Origin: Heterocephalus glaber
Taxonomy: Eukaryota > Chordata > Mammalia > Rodentia > Bathyergidae
DNA: 64,000 nucleotides
Assembly (NCBI RefSeq): GCF_000247695.1
Contig: NW_004624848.1
Span: forward strand, 3,887,918-3,951,917
Direction: 5' to 3'
Below are positions 1 through 10,062 of this stretch, piece by piece. Numbering within the stretch: the stretch's first letter is position 1; every line of letters starts with the position of its first letter. Made by a program: the position numbers and the translations under genes. A model generated the notes under the pieces. The model did no database searches. It was given only the letters and a program-made list of their open reading frames with translations, and had not been told where the DNA came from.

Positions 1-90
1 TTTTTTTTTTTTTTTTTGGTATCAGGGATTGAACTCAGGAACTTATGCTTATGAGGCAGGCGAGGTGCCACTGAGCTAAATCCCTGGCCC
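1..90 (-). repeat. ID SINE (tRNA-like)
   Basis: The poly-T run at the window start is the reversed A tail. It is followed by the reversed GGTAcC box, the B-box-like segment (attgaactcagga) and the reversed 5' end (tgagctaaatccctggccc). The tail probably continues beyond the window. Non-autonomous element with no coding potential. Confidence 0.85.
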
Positions 91-1295
91 TAATTTTTAT
101 GAAGTCCAATGTATCTATTGTTCTTCAAGACATCATAATTTAGGTGTGTATTAAAAACCTTTGGCTACCGTTGGGTCACAGTGATTCTATTCTAGAAGTT
201 TTCTAGTTTTAGGGTTTTTATAGGTCTACAGCCCATTTCGAGTCACTGGCTCTTATTTTTGTCCGTGATGCAAGATGTGGACCAAGGTTCGGCTGTGGCC
301 CGTGGCCCTCTCCCCTCAGGACGTCTGTGGTCGGCTGCACTGTGTGCACCACGCTTGCAGGCTGTCGGCTGGTCCCTGTGGGAAAGGTGCTCCTCCCTGG
401 GCTGCAGCCCTGCCGTGAGCGTCACCTCGATGTCTCCCCTGTGCTCTGCTCTCTGCTCACACTCACCCATCACTGCCGCAGTCCAGGCCTCTCCGTGCCC
501 TCTGTTTCCGAGGTTCCTCTTGGCCTCGCTGGCTGGAAGGACGCTTGCAGCTCTTGCAGTGCTCCCGTCCTCTCTGCCCCTCTGTTCCCTCCTCTCTGTG
601 CAGACAGTGCGCCGGGAGTCTTGTAGAATTCTCCCTCAGGCTCAGTGTCACTCCGTGCATCTCACTCCTCTGCTCTGCAGTGGCCAACAGCAGACCATTT
701 CCCTTTTCCTTTGTTTTGTTTCGTTGGAGGCGGTGTGACGTGGAGGACAGCGGCCTCTTCCTGGCCTCTTGTGTCAGACAGGCGGGAGCTCCCTCCAGAC
801 CCCGAAAACCAGGCTGGGTGCTGCAGCCTGGATGCCTGTTAGGAGGTGGGAGCCCTTTCCTGCCCGCACCGATCATGCTGGTCCTGGGCCCACCGTGCCA
901 CAGGTGCCTGCTGCTGCTCTTTGCCGCATCATGCACACCCAATGGGGCTGTTGCCCGTCCCCTCCTGCACGCTCTCCCTGCCACGCTGCTGTCACCGCAG
1001 ACGCCACCGTGCTGGCCCGGCACCGACACACAGTGTCCTGAGCACCTCCCTGCAAATGTCTCACGATGACACACACGGAGTATTTGCACCAAGGAGGTGG
1101 AGAACAGGAGGTTAAACCTCGCTCCGTTACGGCGGGGGACAGGACTCCTCGCCCCAGAGAGCCCAGCCATGAGCAATGCTGACCTCGACTATGAGGGGCA
1201 GGGCCATACCCTCACCCACCCCTCTGGACCTCTCAGCCAGACTAGGAAGGCCTGTGACTGCCCATGCATCTGTGGCTGGGATATTCTGCTCAGGC
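91..1295. other. GC-richer unique sequence, no gene recognised
   Basis: From about 280 to 1170 the sequence is GC-rich and opens overlapping frames on both strands (for example 463-1176 minus and 545-1069 plus). The translations are low-complexity, rich in Ser, Pro, Arg and Cys, and match no family I know. I saw no convincing splice borders. Frames this long are expected by chance in GC-rich mammalian DNA. Confidence 0.5.
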
Positions 1296-1437
1296 CGGGC
1301 AGGGTAGTGCACACCTGTCATTCCAGCATGCTGGGAGGCTGAGTCAGGAGGCGAGTTTGAGCCCAGCCCGAGGCTTAGCAAGACCCTGCCTCAAAGTAAA
1401 ACAGTAAAAATAAAGGAGGCTAGGGATGTACAGCAAA
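1296..1437 (+). repeat. B1-like SINE with ID-like end
   Basis: The 7SL-type core is present (gtgcacacctgtcattcc, gggaggctgagtcaggagg, agcaagaccctgcctcaaa). A diverged ID-like 3' piece follows (ggctagggatgtacag). Confidence 0.8.
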
Positions 1438-1834
1438 ACCACCAAAAAAGAAAAGAATATTTTAACTTAATATTTAGTTTTTTGTTAATAACTTCAATAT
1501 TGATTTCATAAAATATAGCAATATAAATTAAATTAAATTAAATACATTGTTGAAGATATCTTCTTTGTCTTTTACAATGTTTTAGTGTGGGTCCTGTGAT
1601 TTTTTATCTTGCAGTATATGTGGTCAAATCATGTTTGTATTAAGCAGTGCTGGTCTAGAGTTTAGAAGTGAAATCCATGCTAAATAAAGCTGCTGAGGAT
1701 TATAACTGCGGCCACTGAGATTTGAAAAACTGGCCACAGGCTTGTTAGCGTGGGTGACGTGATCCGCACACAGTAAGCAGAAGCAGCGCATGAAGGCTTA
1801 CCCAGAAAGCCAGAGAGAAAGTAGCTTGCTCGCT
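1438..1834. other. AT-rich non-coding sequence
   Basis: AT-rich, with an AAATT tandem near 1526-1543 (attaaattaaattaaat). I see no gene, RNA or clear repeat family here. Confidence 0.5.
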
Positions 1835-1972
1835 GGTGTGGCGGCACATACTATACTATAATTCCTGCATTTGGGGAGGCTAAGGCAGGAAGATTGCAAG
1901 TTCAAGCCCAGCCTGGGCAATTCAGCAACTCATTGAGAACCTGCCTCAAGATTAAAAAGCAAAAACAACTCC
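1835..1972 (+). repeat. B1-like SINE
   Basis: Carries the B1 blocks ggtgtggcggcacatac, ggggaggctaaggcagga, gcccagcctgggcaattcag and a tail of aagcaaaaac type. Confidence 0.8.
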
Positions 1973-2202
1973 CTCAACCTTTGCTTGGGCAGTCATGTTC
2001 CCGCAGAGGAAGTGGCTTTGCCTGGTGGACACAGGTACCAGCCCACCCTGCCTGTGGAAGGGTCCCTCATCCTCGGAACCCCCAAGGGGCTGGAAGCTGA
2101 CTGCTCCAGCAGATCCCTCACAGCGAGATGACTGCCCCAGGGCATTTGCACATGCAGACATCTCCCAAGTTCCTGAGGTTTTCGTTCCACCCAGTACTCA
2201 TT

Positions 2203-2292
2203 TTTTTTTTTTTTTTTGGTACCGGGGATCGAACTTGGGTCTTTGCGCTTGCATAGCAAGTGGCGAAACCACTGAGCTAAATCCCCAGCCCC
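2203..2292 (-). repeat. ID SINE with target-site duplication
   Basis: Reversed A tail, ggtaccggggatcgaac box and a ctgagctaaatccccagcccc end. Flanks repeat cagtactc on both sides, as expected for an L1-mediated insertion. Confidence 0.9.
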
Positions 2293-2387
2293 AGTACTCG
2301 TTTTTGATTGTATTTGATTGAACAAAACATTGTGCATGGAAGATAAATTAGGAGCAATACTAAGTGGTGACAGACAGAAATCCCCAG

Positions 2388-2471
2388 GCCTTGTTCTGGT
2401 TGGGATCAAATAGACACAAGAGAACCTAAAAGACGGTTTTTAAGTCTAGGCAATCACAGGCTGACAGTAAC
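2388..2471. repeat. Left arm of a long imperfect inverted repeat
   Basis: This arm (core agaacctaaaagacggtttt, then taagtct) reappears in reverse complement at about 2973-3059 (core aaaactgtcttttaggttct). The match runs about 85 bp with few mismatches. The interval holds about 500 bp including a B1 composite. I do not recognise the repeat family. Confidence 0.8.
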
Positions 2472-2780
2472 AGTGCCACATAAAGTTGAAGATGCAGATG
2501 TGGGTTGGGGACCCCAGGGAAGCTGGGGCTGAGGCGTCGGAGCAGCTGACATTGTAATGTTCACCCCACCCAGAGAGGGCAGAGGTGCCCCTGGAGAGGG
2601 GGCTCTCGGTTCCAGCTAGGACTTCTACACTGCTTTCCCCTGAGTGCCAGTGCTCTGTGAAAGTATCCAAGCTAGAAGTGTTTCCTTCTAAAATTTGTTT
2701 GAAACATATTTAACAAAACAGGGATACATAATAACAATGTGGTTGTCCTATCAGTAAATTATTTTTAAGAAATGATACAT

Positions 2781-2945
2781 TTAGATGGGCGTGGCGGTGC
2801 ATGCCCCTCATCCCAGCTCTCCGGGAGGCCGAGGTAGGATGATCACAAGTTTGAACTCACTTTGGGTAATTTAGCAGTTTAGCAAAACCCTATCTCAAAA
2901 TCTAAAAAAATAAATAAATGAAGATGGGCTGGGGATGTACCCCCA
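2781..2945 (+). repeat. B1-ID composite SINE
   Basis: B1 part (gatgggcgtggcggtgcatg, ccgggaggccgaggtaggat, agcaaaaccctatctcaaaa) followed by an ID-type start, gatgggctggggatgtac. It lies inside the loop of the flanking inverted repeat. Confidence 0.8.
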
Positions 2946-2972
2946 TGCCAAGACATTTTAAAATGTATGTAT

Positions 2973-3059
2973 AGTTACTCTATCATGGTCTATGATTGCT
3001 CTGACTTAAAAACTGTCTTTTAGGTTCTTTTGTATCTATTTGATCGCAACCAGAGCAAG
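2973..3059. repeat. Right arm of a long imperfect inverted repeat
   Basis: Reverse-complement partner of the arm at 2388-2471. Similarity extends from gttactctatcatggtc to cgcaaccagagcaag. Confidence 0.8.
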
Positions 3060-3544
3060 CTACTCCAACAAATAGAAATGTTGGCTATGTCTTAGAGCAG
3101 ACGATTAGCATATGAAACCATAGTGCACTGTCTGCTTTAATGCAACAAAACTCTTTATTTCCCAAACTCCATTCTTTTTAAGTCCTTTCAGCACATCATA
3201 ATTGAAAAAATATGGCTGTGATTATGTAGCCAGAACTGCAGAAGAGTGATGCCAGTGTGGCAGCCACGTTCCCCTCCCCTCCAGCCAGCAGTGGGTCCCT
3301 GGGAAGTGTCCGCGCTCCGGGGACTGGGACGCAGTGGGGTGCGCCGTGGAGTCTCCAGTCTGGGGAGGAAGCTGGAGGTGCCCAGGGCTCTGCGCCCAGG
3401 GACCCGTGACCCCTCACTCCCTCCTGCACCAGTGGCCTCAGAGCGTGGAGCCCTGGCCGAGCTACCAGAAGTGCGAGTGTCTGCTGCACCTCCGCCTCCT
3501 GGAGCAGACTCCCACCAGGCCTAGCAGTGGTTTCTGTGCACATG
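3060..3544. other. Unique sequence, GC-rich in second half
   Basis: Positions 3246-3545 are GC-rich and open short frames on both strands. No protein family was recognised and no convincing splice sites were seen. Confidence 0.45.
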
Positions 3545-3751
3545 TTGGGAGGGGCTACTGGAAATGAATCCAGGGCTCTCGCACTGAGCTACACCCCCAG
3601 CCCAGCCCTTTTTCTTTACCTTTATTTTTTTTAAACTGGAGACAGGATCTTGTTAAGTTGCTAAGTTGCCTAGGCTGGGCTTGAACTTGTGACCCTCCTG
3701 CCCTGGGCTCCCAGAGTGCCGGGATTATAGACGTGTGCCCCCGCGCCCAGC
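3545..3751 (-). repeat. ID-B1 composite SINE
   Basis: Read on the minus strand this is a B1 body (gggcgcggggg, agcctaggcaacttagc, caagatcctgtctcc) followed by an ID-type box (gctgggggtgtagctcagtg). It is the same composite order as other copies in the window. Confidence 0.75.
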
Positions 3752-3869
3752 ATAATTTGAGAACCACTGCCCTAACATTGCTACAGTTTCTGAGGGGATT
3801 TGCTGTAATTAATCATTGTACCCAGACTAACATGTTGGTGTTCTGATTCTTAGTCAATGCGCTCATGGA

Positions 3870-4300
3870 CTCTAAGATTATAATTCATATATCCCCAAGA
3901 CCAAAGAGCCTCCTGCACCCCATGTTCATTTCAGCACTCTTCAGAGCAGCCGAGCAATGGAAACAGCCTCAGTGTCCACCCACCAATACGTGGGCAATGA
4001 ACACTCGCTCCTCACACACAATGGAGTACTACTCCGCCATAAAAAATGATGAATTTGCAACAACATGTCTGGAGCTGGACATCTACCCCAGGTGCAGAAA
4101 GACAAGTCCTCGTGATCTCATTCAGGGTGGCATCTGAAACAGCTCACCTCACGGCAGTGGGGAGTAGAAGAGTGGTTGCCAGAGGCCGGGGAGAGTGGAA
4201 GGGACGGGGACAGGAAAAGGTGATCAGTTGGTGCCTGAGTCACACTTGGACGGGAGTCAGAAGTCCCAGGCATTGCTGCACAGCAGGGTCTCTGTAAGTA
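3870..4300 (+). repeat. L1 3' end fragment
   Basis: Shows the hallmark L1 3' region: tggaaacagcctcagtgtcc, caatggagtactactccgcc, gaatttgcaacaacatgtc, and gtggttgccagaggcc. The short open frame 3865-4137 is a translation of this noncoding L1 segment, not a gene. Confidence 0.85.
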
Positions 4301-4317
4301 ACACCAAAAGCTAGAAG

Positions 4318-4437
4318 AAAGGGTGTTTGGGACAGGGTTTCGCTGTGTGTCTCAGACTGGCTTTGAACTCATAGCAATCCTCCCGCCTCAGCCTCCTGAG
4401 TGCTGGAATTACAGGGGTATACCACTAAAGCTTGGCT
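4318..4437 (-). repeat. B1-like SINE
   Basis: Reversed B1 with gacagggtttcgctgtgtg, ctcagcctcctgagtgctgg and attacaggggtataccac. Confidence 0.8.
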
Positions 4438-4775
4438 TAGAGAAAAAGATTTTAAAAATTTTCACCCTAAAGAAATGATAAACATTTGAAAAATTGGTTT
4501 AACTCAATTTAGACATTGTATAATATATAGATGTATTGAAACATCCAGTAATATAGAGTGTTATGTTTTTATGTACCAGTTAAAAATCAGTTTACAAAAG
4601 GAAGTGCCAAGCTGCGGCTCCCATGGATAGGAAGGTGATTTTACCTCCAGGTGCTTTCATGTTATGGTTGCTTTCGAGAAGCTCTGAGCAGGGGACTTAG
4701 GAGCTACCCGTTCTGATTTCTGCTGAACTCTGCAGGCAGGGACCATGGGCAAAATTCCTGGGCTAAAATAAGCGG
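4438..4775. other. AT-rich non-coding sequence
   Basis: No gene or named repeat seen. Confidence 0.45.
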
Positions 4776-4908
4776 CTGGGTGGGCGTGGTGGTGGCACAC
4801 ACCTGTAATCCCAGCACTGGGGAGGCTGAGGCAGGAGAGTGCCCCCAAGTTCAAGGCCAGCCCGGGCTGCGTAGTGAGACCCTGTCTCAAAAAATCACAG
4901 TAAATAAG
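4776..4908 (+). repeat. B1-like SINE
   Basis: Well-preserved copy with tgggcgtggtggtggcacac, acctgtaatcccagcactgg, gaggctgaggcaggagag and gtgagaccctgtctcaaaa. Confidence 0.85.
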
Positions 4909-5004
4909 CAGCTGCCGTGCTGCATTAGCGGACACATCCATCCGCGTGGACTGCTGGCTGGTTGTCTGGAAGCCACATTAGCACAGCCCTAAGTTCAGCT
5001 CTGC

Positions 5005-5575
5005 AGCCCACGGCATGCAGTGGGGCCCGGCTCCCCCGTGTTCTTAGGAAGTCGGGTGGCGGCGGCAGAGGTCGGTGGGGCCACCTCGCTCCCCGGGGAG
5101 GTCCTGCTCGCAGCACTAGCTCAGCCAGCTACCAAAACACTTTGCGGAAGGGAAGCACTCTATTTTTGGACAGTTTAATTTCTTTTCCACGAGTCCAGCT
5201 GAGCGCCACTGTCCTGCGGTGGTCACGCTGTGGTCCGGACTCGAGCTCCCGCGAGCCAGCACTGTCACCGGGGGGCTTCAGCCGCTCGGGAGCTCAGCCC
5301 CAGCACACCAGGTCCCCGGGGCTCTGCGCCTCTGCCTCCTGCGACTCCTCAGTCACCAAGGCCTCCCCAGCCTGCGGCTCGAGTGGCCCAGAGCAGGGCC
5401 AGCGTCCAGCCGGGCAGAGCGTCCGCGCACACCGAGCTCCGTGCCTGTCGGCTCTGTCGCTGAGCGCGCCAGCCTCGGGCACCTGGGGTTCGCAACCAGC
5501 TGCAGCCCGCACCCCGCCGACAGAGGCTCCCTGTCCCCCGCGGGCTGCTGGTCACCAGCCCTGGGCGCCGTCCAC
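5005..5575. promoter_or_regulatory. CpG-rich segment, possible CpG island
   Basis: CpG dinucleotides are frequent here (gtcgggtggcggcggcag, agctcccgcgagccagc, cagagcgtccgcgcacac) in contrast to the CpG-poor surroundings. The overlapping frames at 4962-5792 and 5219-5611 are probably by-products of GC content. It could be a promoter island, an intragenic island or a decaying exon. No transcript start can be assigned from sequence alone. Confidence 0.5.
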
Positions 5576-6959
5576 CTTTATTCCCATTGGATTACCACGC
5601 TGCTACCTTAATTCTAAAATAGTAACATCGCTTCCAGTCCAAACTCGCATCACATTTCACACCTTCTTTCTTTTTCCTCGGCTGTGCCTTCTCTTCTGCA
5701 ACCCGAACAGTGAGCCTTCTCTCTGTAAAATCGCTGAAGAAACTGGACAAAGCTCCCCCCACTTGGATCAGTTATCAAACACCAGAGCTTGAGAGGAGAA
5801 CAAAATGTCCAAGCAGAGCGTCCGAGTTAAACACAGACCTCCACCTGCCAGGTTCACCTCTCTCTGGCTTTTACCTAACGTGCACTGAAACCCAGAAATG
5901 CTCCAATCACTGCAAATAATGGTAGGAAGCATTTGGCGTGTCTAACAGATATTAAATATTTGAAATATAGATCCTCATTCTTTGATGTGTACAGAAGAAG
6001 GTGATTTAAGAACAGTATAGAATGATTTAAAGCTTTTATTGTGATCTTGGATTCATTGAAGAATTTAGCATTATACCGTACTGGAAAATTGAGTACTAGA
6101 AAATTGAGTTTGTTGACAATGTTCCTTTTATTATTTTGCGTTCATGAAAATTATTCTTCACACGCCTCCTTAAGTCCATAAAAATTAAAATAATTATAAA
6201 GAAAAAATTAAAAAGGCAGCCATCTTAGCTTAGTGTTTAGAGACTATGTGAAGAGCCTATACAGTATCTCAAAAAATACAGTGAATGTTTAATTTTTTAA
6301 AAATTTATTAGCGTGAAGGACAGTCTGCCACAGAATACCCGCCGGAGCCACACAGAGCTGCGCCTGCTGCCTGCTGTCCTCGCCACATCTGCAGCACCTC
6401 TGGGGTCCTCTGCTGTCGAGGCTGCCTCAGTGTCCCTGGTCACTTCAGAATGTTGGCCTCTCGAGGTCACTTTGGCTTTGTCCACACCGCAGCGTCCACA
6501 TCCGTGACCGAGGTGGGCGAGGACACGGTACGGGCGTGGACAGAGCAGCAGTCACCATCTGCTGGATCCCACCCTGCGGTGTCACTTGGCAGACAGCGTG
6601 TCTGGAGCTGCTTAGCAAGTGGCAAGGACCATGGGACCAGAGTGTGTGAGGCTAGAGGTTCGATCCTGAGGGGAGTTAACAGCCATGTCTTTTATTGTAA
6701 TAAATTTTCAAGCACATCATATTTGTGATCAGCAAAGCAAATAGAGTGATCTCAAAGACCACAGCTGAGCTGGAGGGCAGGGTCTCCAAGGGGAATCTGG
6801 GCTGACACAGCTAGGGCAAGCGAGGAAAGTCAGAAAGTGCATTCCAGGAGATGTAGTGAAGGCGCTGTTGGGGGAGAAGGGAGCAAACTTTTCACTGTAA
6901 AACATGAGCAATCCTGGCTGACCTGCACCGCAGTATGTTGGCTTCTTGTTTCGTTCTGG
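5576..6959. other. Mixed unique sequence, no gene recognised
   Basis: Positions 5930-6300 are AT-rich and non-coding. 6310-6560 is GC-richer with frames on both strands and no recognisable protein. 6630-6690 vaguely resembles an ID box (gaggctagaggttcgatcc). Confidence 0.45.
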
Positions 6960-7052
6960 ATTTTGTTCTGTTTTTCAGAGCTGGGGATGGAACCCAGGGC
7001 CTCCTTGCGTGCCGGGCAAGTGCTTTGCCCCTGAGCCACACCCCTAGCTCCA
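6960..7052 (-). repeat. ID-related tRNA-like SINE
   Basis: Reversed element with gctggggatggaacccaggg, ccgggcaagtgctttgccc and ctgagccacacccctagctc. This is the older 'gctagcactgagccacaccc' form rather than the young GGTACC form. Confidence 0.8.
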
Positions 7053-7269
7053 GCTGAAGTAATTTTCAGTACAGTCGCGAAGTTACCATAGTCCTACCTA
7101 CCTAAACGCGCCCTTCAGTGGCAGTGTGTGCCCTGCCAGTACTCCTCACAGGGTCAGGAGCCCCACACGTCATGCTATTAGTGACCAGATTCCCATGCTT
7201 TTTCTTTTTTTGCTGGGGAAGGAGCAGTGGGCATGGCTCTGGCCCATTCCTATTCACAGCCCTTTAGAT

Positions 7270-7528
7270 GTTTTTAAATAATGAGATGCAGAGAAACTGG
7301 ACCCTTGGTAAACCAGTCTGTGATTCCTCCAAATGTTAAGCAGAGAAGGACCATAAGGTTCAGCAGCAGTTCTACCGCTGGGCAGAAACCCAAGAGAGGT
7401 GAAGGCAGAGACGGGAACGCATGCATGTACACCCAAGACTACGGCAGCCTGCGACACAATGAGCAAAGTGTGCAGGGACCGCTCAAGAGGTCACTGACGG
7501 ACGAATACAGAACACACTACAAACACAT
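7270..7528 (+). repeat. L1 3' region, 5' part of an interrupted copy
   Basis: Resembles the L1 tract gaaactggacccttgg, gattcctccaaatgttaa, ccgctgggcagaaaccc and gtacacccaagactacgg. The same L1 resumes after the LTR insertion at 7862. Confidence 0.75.
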
Positions 7529-7861
7529 GTGTCCGTTCGCTAGGGCTGCCGTATGAAAGCACTACAGACCTGGTGACTCAAACAACAGAAATTTATTTCC
7601 TCACAGTTCAAGAGGCCGATGTTTCAGACTGAGGCGCTGCCAGGACTGGTGTCTGGCGCAGCCTTTCTTCCAGCCTTGAGGAGGCCACCTTCCTGCGGGG
7701 TCCCCCACAGCATTTCCTGTGTGCCTGCGCAGACAGGGGGCGCGGGGGTCCCTCCCTTTAGTTGTGTGGACACCAGTTCTACCAGATCAGGCTCTCATCC
7801 CTGCGACCTCCTCAGCCGCCTTCAGAAAGACCCAAATACAGTCCCACAGGGGCCGGGTGTT
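7529..7861 (-). repeat. MLT1-like LTR
   Basis: Starts tgtccgttcgctagggctgc and continues ctcaaacaacagaaattta and tcctcacagttcaagaggc, the reversed 3' end of an MLT1-type LTR. It interrupts the L1 copy. Frames inside it (7619-7933) are not genes. Confidence 0.75.
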
Positions 7862-8200
7862 CAACATATGGATCTGGGAGATGGGGAGGTTCGGCCCATA
7901 AAAGCACAGAGTGGAATAATGTTCATCCTTTAAAAGGAAGGAAATTCTGACACATCTATGCTGTGGAAGAAGCCTGAGGACTTAATGCTGAGTACAATAA
8001 GCCAGGCCTGGAACAAGCAGGTTCCATTTGTATGACACTCTCGGGGTTGGCAGACAGAGCGGTCAGGATGGGGTTCCAGTTCCAGTCTCGTTAGATGAGA
8101 AAGTTCCGGACATGGATGGTGGTGAAAGTTGCACAACATTGTGAATGTGCTTGATGCCATACAACTCCACACTTACCAATGGTTAAAACAATACATTGTA
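7862..8200 (+). repeat. L1 3' region, 3' part of an interrupted copy
   Basis: Contains aaaaggaaggaaattctgac, gcctgaggacttaatgctga, gtacaataagccaggc and ggatggtggtgaaagttgc, all typical of older L1 3' UTRs. Confidence 0.85.
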
Positions 8201-8283
8201 GGGCTGGAGATTTAGCTCAGTGTTTCTGCCGCCTGCTGCACAAGCGCAAGGACCCAAGTTCGATCCCTGGTACCAAAAAAAAA
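8201..8283 (+). repeat. ID SINE inserted in L1
   Basis: Complete ID from gggctggagatttagctcag to ggtaccaaaaaaa. The flanking host sequence caatacattgta is duplicated on both sides. Confidence 0.92.
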
Positions 8284-8350
8284 AACAAAACTAAAAGCAA
8301 TACATTGTACACTATGTTTACCACTATTTTTAAACAAAAGAGAACAAATA
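8284..8350 (+). repeat. L1 terminal segment after ID insertion
   Basis: Begins with the duplicated caatacattgta and continues cactatgtttaccactattt, the end of the L1 3' UTR. Confidence 0.7.
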
Positions 8351-8414
8351 AGTATGGCTCTCTTAGGTTATACCATTCACATTTTATTACGATGCGACTT
8401 AAAAGGCACCCACC

Positions 8415-8520
8415 TGGCCAGGGATTTAGCTCCTTGGTGCCACTGCCTGCCTTGCAAGTCCAAGGTCCCGAGTTCGATCTCTGGTACCAAAATAAATGAA
8501 TAAATAAATAAATAAAATAA
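8415..8520 (+). repeat. ID SINE with AAAT-repeat tail
   Basis: Body from ggccagggatttagctcc to ggtaccaaaa, then an (AAAT)n-type tail. The flanks repeat aaaaggcaccca / aaaaggcacgca. Confidence 0.9.
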
Positions 8521-9904
8521 AAGGCACGCACCCTCACAGGTCCCTTTCTCCAGGAGCGAGTGTGGAGACACACCCACCATGGCTGTGATGCTGTCAGGGT
8601 GGGAGCCACTCACTCCTGTCCGTCTTATGCCTTTTTCTGTACCGTCTTCTCACGTGTATCAGATGGGTATCACACTGTCCACCTGTCTATAGCATCTTCT
8701 AAATCTTCAGTATGAATTAAGCTTAATTTTTTCAGTGCAGTAGCATCACAGTGATGGCAATTAAATTATCTATCTATTGAACTATGAGAAAATCAGTTTG
8801 GAGACTTCCAAGTCCTGCAAAAATGTAAATAACTGAACAATACTGTCAGATGTTATTTGACTCTAAAAGAGCAGAATTGGAAAGTCCCAGATCAATTGCA
8901 TCCTCTGTTCCTTTTCCTCCTTCACTAATGTACAGATGCAGGGAGTATCTGTTCTGACCCACAATGAATACTTGTGGATAAATGGACACTCATGTGCATG
9001 TGCATATTACAGAAAGAATTCTCTTGCTGAAGGGAGGAGGAATCCAGTGTCTCGCGCACTGGTCAAGTGCAGGACCCCAGGCAACACATTTTGGGGGAGC
9101 ATTACATCATTGTAGAGAGAATCCCCTTTTCAAAGACAGCTAATAACTTTCCATTTTGGCAGAATTATTATTCAAGTGCAGCAAAACATTTAGAAAGGAA
9201 ATCAACTTCGATATCACTCAGGAGGCCCCTTTGGTACCACAAAACAAGAAGCTGGTGGAACTTCTGTGTGTTGGTCTTCACACATTCACATGGATTATAA
9301 TGCAAAAATTTCAAGATTTGCTAGACCAAAGGGAAAGGAAATAGTCTGTCCTATTAGAAAGAAGAGAACTGGAGCAAAGAAATTTAGTTTTTGCAGTGCT
9401 TTGCATTACAATTTATATATAAATATCAATAATGTAGAACATTAAAATGCTGAGAGATTAAAACCCTAGAATTTTATGCAACTAGAATGATGCATGACTA
9501 GAACTTAAAAATTACATTATGTGCTCACAACCCACACATCATACTACACGCACATCGTGGGTGAGGAGGAGGGGAAGCTCGCCCGTCCCAGGGGGCTGAC
9601 AGTCTCAGAAGACAGCAGAGCTGGAGATGCCCTCCCTCCACAGGAGGTGTAGCCGGTGAGCAGCAGTGTCAGAATCTGTGTCCCGAGCGGATGCGGATGA
9701 TGGGTGATGTCAACACAAAAATATAAAAATTAGGATTTATAATTTTAAAATACAAGGATACAGTCAAATACAGGTGAAGTATGGGGATGAAACTCTGTTA
9801 AATTTTTTAATGAGAAATGGAATGTAAGGCAGATTTCCCAAATCACTGCCAATCCTTAGCCAGACCACGATGACAAGCCACAGGTTCTTACAGAAAACCC
9901 CACA
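8521..9904. other. Largely AT-rich unique sequence
   Basis: No named repeat was recognised. A 62-codon frame at 9156-9344 (plus) is described separately. 9540-9700 is a short GC-richer patch without recognisable coding. Confidence 0.45.
9156..9344 (+). other. Unrecognised 62-codon open frame
   Basis: The frame starts ATGGCAGAA and ends at TAG at 9342-9344. The predicted peptide has a hydrophobic stretch (ELLCVGLHTFTWIIM) followed by a charged tail (KFQDLLDQRERK). The composition looks protein-like, but the frame is short, no splice borders are evident and I do not recognise it. It could be a retrocopy scrap, an exon, or chance. Confidence 0.2.
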
Positions 9905-9982
9905 GCATCCCAGGGCAAGGCACTTGTCTGGCATGCAGGACAGCCCCGGATTGGGTCCCCAGCACTGCAAAAAGTGACCAAC
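9905..9982 (+). repeat. Diverged ID-like SINE
   Basis: Shows gcaaggcacttgtctggcat and ggattgggtccccagcactg followed by a short A-rich end. Confidence 0.6.
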
Positions 9983-10050
9983 ATCCCCAAAACCAAAGCC
10001 CGTTCCTCCTCACAGCAGTCCAACCCCAGTAGAATACTTAGCATTCCATG

Positions 10051-10062
10051 GTCAGGAATTTT
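10051..10062. repeat. Target-site duplication, 3' side of the RPL6 retrocopy
   Basis: The plus-strand sequence gtcaggaatttt matches gtcacgaatttt at 10978-10989 in 11 of 12 positions. The pair brackets the retrocopy. Confidence 0.75.

Noticed and set aside
3865..4137. 90-codon frame with MEYYSAIKNDEFATTC
   Set aside because: This is a translation of the noncoding L1 3' region, a well-known false ORF.
4962..5792. 276-codon plus-strand frame
   Set aside because: Lies in a CpG-rich patch; Ser/Pro/Ala-rich, no domain, no splice support, and competing frames cover the same bases.
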